From positions 687,046-723,504 of the forward strand of contig BLXT01001596.1 in the NCBI GenBank assembly GCA_019648995.1: 36,459 bases of DNA, given 5' to 3'. Shown piece by piece: positions 22,090 to 34,500 of the stretch. Source of the DNA: Plakobranchus ocellatus. Taxonomy: Eukaryota; Mollusca; Gastropoda; Plakobranchidae. The notes under the pieces were generated by a model. That model was not told the origin of the DNA. It was given only the letters and a program-made list of their open reading frames with translations, and searched no databases. Positions within the stretch are counted from its first letter, which is position 1; every line of letters starts with the position of its first letter. The translations under genes were made by a program, and so were the position numbers.

Positions 22090-23134
22090 CTGAAAAAAAT
22101 TTTGATTTCATCATTGAAAATCAAATTCAAATGTATATCATTATTATTTCTAAAATTTTCAGATAATACACAACTGCTTAAAGACCAGAATGCTTAAAAA
22201 TTATGAGCAAATTTTGAAAAAAAAACAAACAAACAAACAAAGAACTTTTTATTCTTTTCTAATATTTGAATTCACTTATTCTTCCTAGGTGGGAGGGATT
22301 ATTTAGGGTCTCTGATTTTAGCATTGATCCAAAAATAAAGATTATCACAAATATAATAGTCTCTAAAATGACAAGAAAAAAAAAACAGATTGCTTACACA
22401 AGAATAAAATTCAGAAAAATTGAAACACTTTTTTTTTTTTTAAATCTTCATTATTTGTGTTCATACCTTCAACATAATTTATGTCATTATATGAACTGAA
22501 CAGAGAAATCACAATGGTAGATCAATGGCCATCCTTGTTCTATGCAAAAAGCCCTCTCTGGTGTTGCTGATGAGCCGTTCGAGAGACTTGTAACACTTGA
22601 AACATCCTTGCTTTCTGGGAATGAGGGCAAAAAAAGAGGCGAAGGGGGTATGAGGCATTCACTATTTACAAAAGTGAGGTAAAACTTTTACAAACCTTCA
22701 CAAAATGGGAATAAGTCTGAAGTTGCATTTTGAACATTTTCAATCTGTGAAACAGCCTCATGCCTCCTCTGCGAGTGTTCCAATGGGGAAAACTCAAAGA
22801 ATTATGTTAATTTTGAGCAAAAGATATGGCGGTTTTCATTTTTCCTCACACCAAAGCACTTCAAAAGAAGAAAAAAAAGAACTCTCTTTCTTTTTTCCAT
22901 AAATAAAAGAGTTATCATCATTAGGATGGTCTCCAGACTAACAGCCTTTATAAAAGTGAGTTAAAAATGGAGATGTTCTGTCCAGATTTTAGGCCTAATT
23001 ATAGAGTTTATCTCTGTTTTATCTTCGCAAGTTTCGGACAACAAGCCTTTTTACTTTTTTTAATCAATCTTCTTTCATATATCTACCAACAAAAATAACG
23101 AGTTTGAGGACCAGGTAATCAATGTCATTGTAAA

Positions 23135-23740
23135 GAAAGATACTGAGTCTGAGAAACGCAATATTCACTTTGTCAATCTTTAACGCCTCTGACAAAATAG
23201 AAAATGAAGAGCTGTTTCACAGGCTAGAAAACTAAAATATTGTTGGAAGTAAAGACCTGAGTAATTCAAAATCTATACTGGGACCATACTGCATCTGTAA
23301 GGATTGAAGAAGGAGAAGACTATGATTTCTTATCCACCCAAAAAAGGTGTAAGTGAGTCAGGGATGTGCAATAAGGTCTCATGATCTTTTTTAACCTATA
23401 GATATTTCTGGCATAAAAGTATTTATGGAGAAAATCGTTTATTCTCAGGTATGCAGCAAATACAGTTTAGGATATAATCTGATGAACAACTTCAAAAACT
23501 TTTAGATTCTGTTGCTTCTGAGACCAAAAGAATGAGCATGTCTTCGAATGTGAAAAAAACAGGATGCACGGTCATCTCAAAAACATTCTCATACTCCAAC
23601 TGCAATCTAGAAATACAAGCAAAAGTGAAAATTCAAATTTGTTACAAAATTCAACTAGCCTGGCTACCTGTTAACAAGGGATAATCTAGGAGACGGGCCC
23701 AATAACTTCTAATTCTACCTTCAAAAGGTACAGAAGAACT
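23135..23740 (+). mobile_element. Decayed LINE (non-LTR) reverse-transcriptase fragment
   Basis: Pieces of an RT domain appear in the right order but in all three forward frames, with stops. They are: RNAIFTL (about 23153); a shortened F-N-A-S-D-K-I-E-N-E-E-L-F piece (about 23185-23215) like the family's FxKAFDxVxHEELF; NLYWDHTASVRIEEGEDYDF (23270-23330); VSQGC (23353-23367) like VRQGC; LRYAANTV (23444-23467) where active copies have YADD; DEQLQKLLDSVASE then NVKKT (23481-23560); and a GYLLTRD-like piece near 23675. The catalytic aspartates of YADD are replaced by Ala-Asn, so this copy is dead. Exact LINE clade is not determined. No 5' end, endonuclease domain or tail was found. Confidence 0.8.
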
Positions 23741-24179
23741 GAAGGGGTTGTAGGCCAAGTTATTATAATGGAAATAGGGCCATTTTACACATTATTTTCA
23801 CGCCCATGACCTCTTCATTTCATCACTAACTGATGAAAGTCTAGATCTGGAATTTGTTGGGCCTGTCCCCAGACTATAGGCCCCTACCTTAAACATTAGA
23901 TGGTGGAGGCAAAAAGTGAAACCAGAAAAAAGAAGTGCCACGAGAAAAGATAGATTCCAAAAAATGAAACCAATATATTGACTATCAAAGTATGTATGGA
24001 AATTGGAATTTAATAATGGAAACCAAAATCAGGTAAATGAAAACTTTTAAATGTATGATCAGTATTAATACATGGAAATGAGTCTTCAACAATAAGCAAG
24101 GAAACAGAGAGAAAACTAGAATCAGCAGAGGTTCGTTTATCAGAAGAATGATGAATGGGAAAAAAGTCCAATACCAAAC

Positions 24180-24480
24180 TTATCTAGATCTGCAATCTAG
24201 CTATATAGATCTAGATATCTAGATTGGGTTTAGTTAGTGTTAGTTTTTTATCTAACGTCTCTAGAATTTAAGACTTCATTTTGACCAAATCTACATATCT
24301 TCAACTAAGCTAATCTAGATCTAGATCTAGAAGCTATATCTAGACTAAAAGATCTAGATCTAGATCTAGATATTCTAAATCTATCGTCTTTCAAAGACTT
24401 GGCTTGGCGTTGCTATTCAGATGAGTAAATCAAATAAAACGAAATGATGTTGATCTAAATCTAGATCTGAAATATATACA
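24180..24480. repeat. TCTAGATC palindromic repeat cluster 1
   Basis: Many overlapping copies of ctagatctagatctag and variants. AGATCT and TCTAGA are both self-complementary, so any two copies can pair. This looks like a dispersed simple repeat; isolated copies also occur near 5735, 23845 and 26434. Confidence 0.85.
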
Positions 24481-25189
24481 CAAAGTATCAAATTTTAACT
24501 TTAGGAGGGCACGCGCTTTATTTTAATAAGTAAGGATCTTATCAGAAGAATGAAATTAGTTTAATTACAGAAACGACTGGACAGCACAAGGAGTCTTTTG
24601 GGATCAGTTGACGGCACACGGAAAGAAACCACTTTCAGGCCAAAGCAGACAGGCGTAAGCAGAGGGAGTGACAGGCCTTTACAGGCCTAAGCTCTATTGT
24701 TACGATAAAAAAAAAATTCGTTTACTTTTCCTCTTTATACTTAAAAAAAAAAATTATACCTAAGCACAGTTATAGCGGAGTAGTGTTTGAGTAATATAGA
24801 ATGTGAATAAAAGAGTTTGCTTTATTTCTAAATAATTCTATGTGCAATATAATTTTGAAATTATGAAATAAAACATTAGGCCAACGACAGGGCATGTTTT
24901 TGGGAAGTATAAAGAATATAGTAGGATGTCGTTCAATTTATATAATAAGTATGACGAACTGTTACATGTTTCGTTAGAAGTAGGCTAGGATTTCCTGGGA
25001 AAGAGGAAGATCTTAGTACGAAAAGAGAATCTAACAGGTTGCTAAAACAGATCATGCATGACACAAAGAATTTAAGTTTAGACTTTAGACTGAATTCACA
25101 ATGAGTATACTATTTTGTTACGGGAAGTATTTCGATTAGATTTATGGTTTAACAGTGCGTGTTTGAATCTCAACAGATCTATTTACTCA

Positions 25190-25345
25190 TCTAGACTGGA
25201 TCTAGGGCTAGGCCTTAAAAGTATAAGAACCCAGGTTCTAGATTAGATATAATAGATCTAGCTATATCTAGATTAGATTCTGAATAATTATAGCCTCAAG
25301 ATCTAGATTCTAAGCCTAGAAGTGGATTCAGATATATCTAGATTT
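25190..25345. repeat. TCTAGATC palindromic repeat cluster 2, just upstream of PEX16
   Basis: Further atctagattagat, tagatctagctatatctagatt and similar units, ending about 40 bp before the PEX16 start codon. It therefore overlaps the likely PEX16 5' UTR or core promoter. Confidence 0.8.
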
Positions 25346-25385
25346 TAAGTTCTGCATCCAACCATAGGAATCAAACAATTACAAG

Positions 25386-25500
25386 ATGGCTGAAATGCTG
25401 CAAAAGCTATATGAGGAATACAAAACTACTGTCAATAAAAACATCGTCACCATTGGACAGTTCGAATCTGCATTCCGAGTCTTTTCTTATATAATTGCTG
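25386..25500 (+). CDS. PEX16: PEX16 coding exon 1
   Basis: Residues 1-39. YEEYKTTVNKNIVTIGQFES then FRVFSYIIAG aligns with the human N-terminus ending FSYLLAG. The start context is CAAGATGG. Donor TGCTG|GTAAGA. Confidence 0.93.
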
Positions 25501-28500
25501 GTAAGAAATTTAAACTTTTAAGTTAAAGGGAGAAAACATAGAGAACACGTGGTAAATTTTTATTTAAGGTCATAATTACACCAACTTTTTGACGAAATAA
25601 TGAAGGCATAGCATGCTAGTTTAAGCCTCTTTAACAAAAGAATAAAGTAAAATACCTCAACTTTAAAACTAAATATCTTTTGAACGGTTTGTTTGCTCCA
25701 GATGAGAGCACCAAATTGGTTTTTAGCACAGCCAAAAACATTATATGATTTTTTAAGGATTTTTTTTTCCAGAAAGCCAGTTATGACCAAAAGTAAAATA
25801 ATACCGAACCGAACACTTGAAGTGCTCTAATAAAACTAGTGCTCAGCTCCAGGTGCTATTTACATATGTTACATTGATAGAGGACACAGGTATTTAATTT
25901 CTGGTGCCCTTTCAGATTCCTGAACTTTAACACTCTTAGGCCGAGTCCACACTGAAGGCAGCAGTTCACGTGTCCAACAATAAATATTTGGAAACGCTCT
26001 AGTTTCTTTGGTGTGAGAGCATACCAAGTCGGCTGCGACTTTCATCTTGTTGAAGCGTCAGAACTATCCTTCGTCAGTGGTTCTGTTGGATGGGGGAGGG
26101 GGGGCATTACGTGACCACGCATAATTCTTCTCTTGCTGTGCAAACCATGAGGCCAGTCGTATTACTCAAATTATCATGCTAACTTGTAGATCACAGTGAC
26201 TACAACATCAGTTTGACTCGTCGGCTATTACAAGTTGCGTTGCTCCATTGTGGGCCTACACTTACCTAGCATTAGTTTTCTAGCCCTTGAAGCGTTCTCT
26301 ATGTTGCCTCCCTAAAGCTACCTTTCATAAGAAGTTTGCATCTATTTTTTAAGTAGGGGTCTTGCTGTTCGGTGTTTGAGATAATATATATAGATCTATG
26401 TCTTTCCTACCATTTGAAAGTTTTTAAAAATGATGATCTAGATATGATTTATTTAAATTTTTAGGCAAGACAAGAGTTTCAGTTCAGACGACAATCTGCA
26501 TACATCGTGCAAGCTCAGAAAATGACCCCAAATTAAAGCTGTTTTCTAAAAGATTTATAAACTTAATCTCTGACATGCTGAGGACAGTGTTTAGGCAGAG
26601 AAATGTATCTTCATGCTTCAATACCCAGGAACTGGTTAGTGACAAGGCAGATTCTTTGCTTGCCAGAGGCAAATTAATTTTTCATCTCTTTAAAATTTAT
26701 GCCTTCAGCATGTAACCAGTCTGGTATTAACCTGATGCTAGGACGAATAATACAGGTTCACACCTTTAATTTTAATGGTCGCCTGCATACCTCTTGTTAA
26801 CTTTATTTCTCTTTAAAATGGGCATAATTTTTAACAGTATCTTCTTTCAATATTATTATTTCAAGTTTGTTTTTTTTTCCACTGCTGATATTCTTTTTGT
26901 AATTTTTTCAAAATAGGCTTTTTGTCTATGTGTAAAGTAAGTATCATATTAATTTTTATATGTTTGCTGTACATTGTATTTTTAATTTAAGCTAGACAGT
27001 ATAAAAATCCATAGAGACTGGTTTATTTTCTTCAAATTCAGGTAGGTTTGAAGATTCTACTATTCTCTCTGAGCTATTGTATTCGGCCTCAAATTTACTG
27101 GTTTTGTTCAATGACACCATCATAAAGAAAGCATCAGGGATCTTACCTAAAGTTGTGAGTATTAAAGTATTTCATATATATATCCATACAACAACTTTGA
27201 ATTTATTTTGAAATTTTCAAAAGATAGTTTTTCAAAAATCAAATTCTAAATCTTTCTGTATGTTTTTAAAAGTGAATTTTAGTGATGAGGCTCTCCTTAA
27301 TTGAAGACAAAAGAAAATTCTCTATGTGTGCATCGTTGTAATTGTATTTGACGGATAAATTAATTTGGAATGATTAAGCTACTAAATTTATAGAACTGAA
27401 ATTCTTTATGTCTTGCTTCATTTTAGTTACTTTCTAATCTAAATTTGAGCCAATCACCATGATCTTCACTGTGATGTCTCTAAATTTTACAGGATTTCAG
27501 AGATAAAAAAATTACCTGAAAATCATATCCAATTCAAGATTGTGATCACTGCAAAAGGATTGCAAAGCCAGATTGACCTTTAAAATTCAGCCTGACTGAC
27601 CAATTTTTTTTTATTTTTAAAGTCTATAAAATGTCTTTGATTTCATCTTTACCTCTGAAATACGATTTTGCTTTGTTAAATTGATGGGTGATTTTAAAAT
27701 GTATTTTAATGTGACATAATACAGATTATTAACTGTTTCTATAATTTAATGTTGTAAAACCTGTTGATTGTCTGTGAATGCCAGCTGAGTTGTCATTTCT
27801 GATTTAGTTCTTAAAAGTCTAATGTTGATATAAATCTAAATTAAAAAGGAGGATATTAGTGCAAGAACTGAATTATTTAATATTATGACAACAAACTCTG
27901 TAATATTTTGTTACAGTAGTAAAAATTTGCCTTTGTTGTGAAAACCTTATTCTAAGCCAAAGAAAAAAAATGTTTTAAAGTAGTTAGTATTATTTCATGT
28001 CCTTTTGTCTCAAATCATGGACAGGCCCATGTTGCTATGGTGGCCAACTTGCCCAGAAACATGCTGGGCCTTTTTGTTACCATTTCAAAATTGCCTAGCC
28101 ACTCATCCACACCAGGCCAGGAAAGTTTGAGGCCACTAATTATTGCAAGCACCATGTAAAATAAATAAAAGCGCGATTACGTATTCCATAGATAGTAATT
28201 GTGTTGTGTTTCTATAGGATCATTACTCTTAATTGCTAAGAACGCCCCTCGAGGCTGAAGTAGCTTTTTGAAAGAGGACATAGCAGATTTTTTCAAACTG
28301 ACCTTGCTACCCATTTTTATGATCACATGATGGTAGTTTTGTGCTTTTAGGCAATGTGGATTAGATCTGGCGATGATGATAACCTTGGATCAGTCTCATG
28401 TATCCTTATATATTTCTTTTTCATCTGTTTGGAACTCTCTATATATCCAGACTTGAGTTTTGTGGTTGAATCAATGATGCAATGTCTCCTCTTTGACCAG

Positions 28501-31500
28501 AGGCACTTTTGTCAGATGTCCTGTCTAAGCTAAACGATAATCAGGACCAGATACCAAAACCAATTCTGCCTCTACTTCTGTAACTGGTTTTGCAGTGCAG
28601 TGAAGCTCATCTTCAAGAACAATGATTGCACCATTTTGATTGAATTGTTTCAGTGTGAAGCAAATGTCTATTGAATGTTTTGTAGGTTTTGCTTAATATA
28701 ATGTGTCATATTGTATTTATTGAATTTTTCAAATATATATAAACCTTGGTGTTTCACAGCCCACTTCTCAGGAGAGACTCAAGAATGTAATCACAGTGTT
28801 GGAGCACGTAGGTGTGTTTGTAGAGGTATCAGCTGAGAGAATGTATGGAGAGTTTGGCCGCTGGGTTGCTATTGCAATTCTGCAGTTTGCCAAGTAAGCA
28901 AAAATGGATTCATGCCTTAGTTTTTACACTGTTACAAAACGTAGCAGAAATATCTGGTATTTATTAACATTTCTACTTTATTTTGCTAAGTTTTACTTTT
29001 TCATATTTTTGTGGGTTTTCAGACTTGCCTTGATAATTGGCTAAAAACATTAAATAAGAGTATTGTTTTCTATCACTTTTTTCTCTTTTTCTCATAGCAG
29101 TTAAGAAAGAGCACGAGGTTTGTCATTAGCAATTCTGAAAGAACACGAGGGGCTTGAGTTTAATATGTATTTAAAACCAAAATGGTTTTATATAAATTGT
29201 AATATGCCTTTTCTTGAAGTATCAAAGGACTCGAACATTTTTTTAGGTATTATTTTAAAGTGTTCATTTGTATTACAAAGAATTTAAAAAATGGAAAGCT
29301 GTTAATATCATTTGAAATAAAAAGTGAGCATATTGATTTCTTTGATGCCCTCGAATTCAAATTGAGTTCTTTAAAGTGAATGTGATCCAGAACTAATAAA
29401 GAACAGAAAACACAAGAAAGAACATACACTTCTGGCTTGTTATGCACAAAATCAACCTGCTAATAACACTAGTATTTAAACAATCACGTGTAATTTTAAA
29501 AAAAAAAAAAAGCCTGTTTTAGTGAAATGATGGATGGATTGGTTCGATTTTTTAGAAAGCTGAGAAAAAATATTACACATGAATGATGTAAAGAAGCTCT
29601 TGGTTCTGAAAGGCCCAAAATTAGGCTTGCTCTTTAACGAAGTGCACTGTAACATCCTTGTCCCTGGTAAAAAAAAAATTGCCTGGCTGAAAACTTTAAT
29701 TATTGTCCCTTCTTTTTACCTTGCCTTTTGTTTCAAGCCTTTTTTTTTTTATCATTCAGGTGTATTTGTCGCTTTCTGCTGTTTATGAAGCATGATGTGG
29801 GAATCCAGGCTGTTCCACCGGTGTCTCCCATAGATAGAGAAGCTGTGATCAAACAAAGGGAATCTCCTGGCCAAAACAATGCCTCTCAGGTTTGAGCGTC
29901 GGTCCAAAGTCTTTATAAGCAAACCTTACAGGCATTACACCCTTAATGCTTCAGAAATGGGCAGCAAATGACTTAAAGATGCATTTGTTATCTTATATCT
30001 TGTTTTCTAAGAATTTCTTTGTTTTTGGTATTCAATTTGTTCTGCTCTAGAAATATTTATTGGTATAAAGAGTGACATATGCATCATTTTTATATGTGAT
30101 ACTTCAACGTATCTTGAGTCAAGTCTGTTTACAGTGCCTGAGTTGTAATAGGATTCCTGCTATGACAGCAAAATCTTCAGCCCCTTCTTATCACCGATTG
30201 CAAAAAAGAGACAAATCTCTTGTAGTGGCTATGAAAGCAAATTTATACAATTTAATTGGTATTTTACGCCAGAATAATGTTACTTATAGAATTTGTACCA
30301 ATTATGCACTTGCTGAAAATAGATATTCAAGGGAGGCAATTATAGAAATCATAAATATGTAAAAGCCTGTCTTATTTCATGCTATGATACATTTAGAGGC
30401 CTTATAAATTTTTTGTTGTTGTTTACAACAAATCAAATCATTTTCTTACAACCTCTCTATGTTAAATCAGCAATTGAGATCACCTTTTTTGTCCTGTCAA
30501 AGTCAATATGCACGGTATTAAAATTGTTGATGAGATTTAGGAATTGATTATAATAGAGGATACAATTTATCACTTTTTTTTGTGGTTGTTGCTGTTGCTG
30601 TAACATCATTTAAAAAGTTATAACTTTATTTTTTGGTCCAACATAGCAAGAGTCTCCACCCAGCCCAAAACCAGAACCAGAAAGTGAGCCCTCTGTTTCG
30701 TTTGTGTTGAAACGATCTGGCAAGACCATGAGAGCTTTGTCAACAGGTGAATTCATTAATCTCAAGGCCAGTCCTAAAATGTTGCAAGTCACATTGAACA
30801 ATTTAAACCACTGTAGTGTTAAAAACCTTCTTTTTTGGACTTCAATTGGATACAGATATGTTAACTGGTATGTGGAGACTGTAACGGTAATAATTAGATA
30901 CAGATATGTGTACTGGTATGCCAAGATGAAGATGTAAATGATTAAAATTGTTTAAAAAGGGTGTAAAGAAAAGGGAAAAAGCGGAATTTTACCCTTTTTT
31001 TTTATTTATCATGTTTGCAACAAGCTCAAGATATTTATCGCTATTTGTGTAGTGCTAGTAGGAGAAAAGATGTTTTGCATAAAAATAGCTGTGAATATGA
31101 CTCTCAATAAATCTCTTGTACTCGAAATGATTCACATGTTTAAACATTCCCAAATGGTTGTGTCCTTTACAAAATTTTCAGTTCTCAATTCTTTCAGTGG
31201 TCAAAGCTTTATACTCTTAGCTGTATCTCTTCAGTGCAAAAATACTATATTCAAGCTAATATATAATTGTTTTGAAGGACATATTAAGAAGCAAGTTATC
31301 TCATTATTTCACACATTTGGAGTGGTCTCAAAAGAAATATGACAAGTCTCAGCGATCAGTCTACATGGGTAGCAAGCCGTCTTGTACAAACATTGTATTA
31401 GAGAAAATGGGCTAGAGATTTAGTAATCCTTTGCCAAGGTATGATTCGCAAACAGTGAGTTTTGTAAAAAGAATTTTACGAATAGAGACAGTCAGTTGCT

Positions 31501-34500
31501 GAGGCTTCCGACGCTCTAACCTGAGGTGTGACACACTAGCCTCCAACAACCAAAAGGGAAGCTTATAAAAAAGGCTTGTTCCCTGCACAGCCAGTGTATA
31601 AGAGCTCTAAATTTCTGGAAAACAGTGCGGTCATAATAGCAGTTTACTACTTAATTCCAGTTATCTGCCTTTACAGTGGCTTTAACTGTGAACAATTTTT
31701 TTTTGGTTTTTTTTTTATTGGCCACATCTACATATGCAACATTGAGTCCATTAAGGTTGCCGTAGGACTTGAGTTCAGCTGTCAGCTTATTCAAATGAGA
31801 TAAATTAATAAGTTATTTATATTTGTATTGGAACATTGGTTGCGTTAGTAGGGAGTTGATTTAGAGGATCCTTGGTAAAAAAGCTATAACCTGTCTTTTC
31901 TTTTCCTGAAAACCAGCTGAGCCTATTAAGTTTAGAGACTGGAAGATCCCAGGCAGCACTGACGCCAAGCAAGTTGAGAAACCAAAGCGCCCTCTGCGTG
32001 ACAATCTTCGGCCCAGCAAACTGTCTCGAAAGCAGGCCTGGGGGGAGATTGTTTACATTCTGAAGCCTATCATACACCGTATCCTCTTCAATTGATTTTG
32101 TTTCATTGTGCAACCTGTATGTATTTTGTTATGTCTTTTGCGTACATTTGTGGCAGTTCTTGTTAGACTGTAAGCTGTGATGAAATAATATTTCTTCTGG
32201 TTATGAAGACACTTGAGGGGATTTTGTACGGTGAAATAATGTTAATGTATCTTGTTATGAAGATACTTGAGGGGATTTTGTAAGGTGAAATAATGCTAAT
32301 GTGTCTTGTCATAAAGATACTCGCAAGGATTTTGTAAGGTGAAATAATGCTAATGTGTCTTGTCATAAAGATACGTGCAGGGATTTTGTAAGGTGAAATA
32401 ATGCTAATGTGTCTTGTCATAAAGATACTCGCAGGGATTTTGTAAGATGAAATAATGCTAATGTGTCTTGTCATAAAGATACGTGCAGGTATTTTGTAAG
32501 GTGAAATAATGCTAATGTGTCTTGTCATAGAGATATTCGCAGGGATTTTGTAAGATTATTTATAAACAAGTAGACTGAAAAACATGGAAAGTTTTTTAAA
32601 TATACTTTTACTGTGTAAGGAAGAATCAAATACTCGATAGCAAGTATTTGGTGGTTCTACTCAGCAACAGGTAAACTTTGAGAATGAGAGAGGAACAGCA
32701 GAGGGCAAGCAGAGCTCAGGCTGAAAGAGGTCATAAGTCATCGGCAATGACTTAACATAGAATGGTGCGTCTGCAAGGTGAGATAGAAGGTTTGACCTTT
32801 TCAAAGGGATATGGAGAGGAGCATACGGATAGCAATATTATTGAGATGAGTGGAAACACCTAGACATGAAATGATATTAAGAAGCAGGCTTAAGATACAG
32901 AAGGATTGCACAGTTTAGACATGGATCATATTTAGAAGCATGTTTAGGATATAGAAAGGTGGGCATGTTTAATATACTTTTCGATCAGAGGTATTAATGA
33001 TGAAGTAGGCGAATGCATATATCAGACTATTGAGAACCTTATGAAAGCATTAAGCTGTAGATATTTTATAATAGATCAGTAGCTTTGGGTCAGAATATTA
33101 GGCAGCTATGAATATAAACAATGGTAAGTATCACACCTGTGGAATTTCTGGTTTAATTGTGTGCAAAAGATTTTTTTTTTAGTTCAAAATTATTTTTAAA
33201 CAATATTCATGTTAACTGTATTTTTTAAGAAAAAAAAACCTGTTTACTGAGTCTTTATTATATTATCTTGCTTTTTTAATATTACATTTCTTTTGGATGT
33301 TCCTTAACTCAAAAAAATAGTTGGAAGCATGTTTGCCTTTGGCCCCTCTTCATTCAAGCCCTGGCTTGTCTCATCAGGACTCGATATTGGAAGGTAATAT
33401 AGAGCTGCCTTCTAGCTTTATCAATTAAAAACACAATAATGATTAAAGTTGTTTTCTCCATTAAATACGAGGCAATAGTTTTTTGTATATAACCGTGGCA
33501 TTGGCTTCTCCCAGATTTGCATGATGCAAGCAGAAGTATTTCATAAGGTTTGTAGATTGCAAAGTCCTTGTAAACTTTTTATTTGCAAGCACAGAAAGTA
33601 TGTGTGCCATTTTCATCCAATTTATGGAATTTTAATATTAATTTTAACCATTTTCTAAGCAGTTGGTAAGATTGTATGATGTGACATTCACTTGAATCAT
33701 AGCATGAAAAGAAAAAATGGATAAAAAAAGAATTAAGATAAAATGAAGCTCTAACCAAGAGGTTTGATTTGAGATTCACCTTCTATTTGAGTCAACTTTA
33801 AAACATTATTGAAGAAAGAATATGCTTTTTACTTGCCCCATTTATCTTTTCTCCTCGTTTTCTCCTTTCACACTCATAAAACTATGTGGAAACACAGATA
33901 GTAAACATGAAACAAATATCTTTTTGAGCTTTGATGTTCAGATGTTAATGTTTGTGAACATTGTTAGGCCCTTAATTGTTGCGTTAGCTGTTTTCTCTAC
34001 TCAGAATGCTATGGAGCTTGGGGCTATTACTATTCTGAAGGATGTGTTTTTTCTCTTTTCTTCCTCCTCCTCTCCCCACGGCCACAGCTTGTGTCTTTTA
34101 GGAGATAGCAAGGATCTTAACCCCCAAGAGCAAGCAGAACTCAGACGCAGGGCATTGATGTTGGCCATGTACCTACTTAGGTCACCTTTCTATGATCGTT
34201 ATTCAAAGTATGCAATGCAATTTATTTATTTCACCTCTTATTTAAGTGTTTAATGGGATCTAACAAGTCTTACGGCCAGTTTTAGGAAAAAAAAGAATAA
34301 TTTATATTTGGTTAAAGAATACTCAATCATTAAAATTGATATAATAGTAATTCAAAATATAACTGGATATTGTGTCATTCATTTTATTGAATTAAAAGAC
34401 ACAAAAGGTGAGGATTTAAAGTTTCTAAAACGGAACAGTGAAAAAAATCATATTGTTGCAATAAATTTTTAAAAATATCATTTTGAGGCAGTGAAAATGT

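Larger units (their letters stand above)
22090..25385. promoter_or_regulatory. Intergenic region shared by LARGE and PEX16 5' ends
   Basis: This 3.3-kb stretch lies between the two divergent start codons. It must hold the PEX16 promoter and, because LARGE's ATG sits at a splice acceptor, probably LARGE's noncoding first exon and promoter. No TATA box, CpG-rich block or first-exon donor can be assigned with confidence. It contains a LINE relic at 23135-23740 and TCTAGATC-type repeat clusters at about 24180-24480 and 25190-25345. A slightly GC-richer patch at about 24570-24700 is the least repeat-like part and a candidate promoter. 22090-23130 shows only AT-rich sequence with short chance frames. 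Confidence 0.5.

Noticed and set aside
22705..22902. 65-codon plus-strand frame in the intergenic region
   Set aside because: No motif seen, ends in low-complexity Lys/Glu/Phe, and shows no splice partner.
30072..30362. 96-codon plus-strand frame in PEX16 intron 4
   Set aside because: No recognisable domain, and splicing exon 4 to exon 5 keeps the PEX16 frame without it. Treated as chance.
30848..30922. Two copies of gatacagatatg..actggtatg about 50 bp apart
   Set aside because: A single short imperfect duplication in PEX16 intron 5; too little to call an element.
32163..32528. 121-codon minus-strand frame of 18-residue repeats (HISIISPYKIPA type)
   Set aside because: It is the translation of the 54-bp intronic minisatellite, whose unit length is a multiple of three. 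No gene signals flank it.
33822..34253. 143-codon plus-strand frame treated as one gene
   Set aside because: Its middle is PEX16 exon 8 in the correct frame; the two ends are intron read-through past the acceptor at 34088 and donor at 34207.
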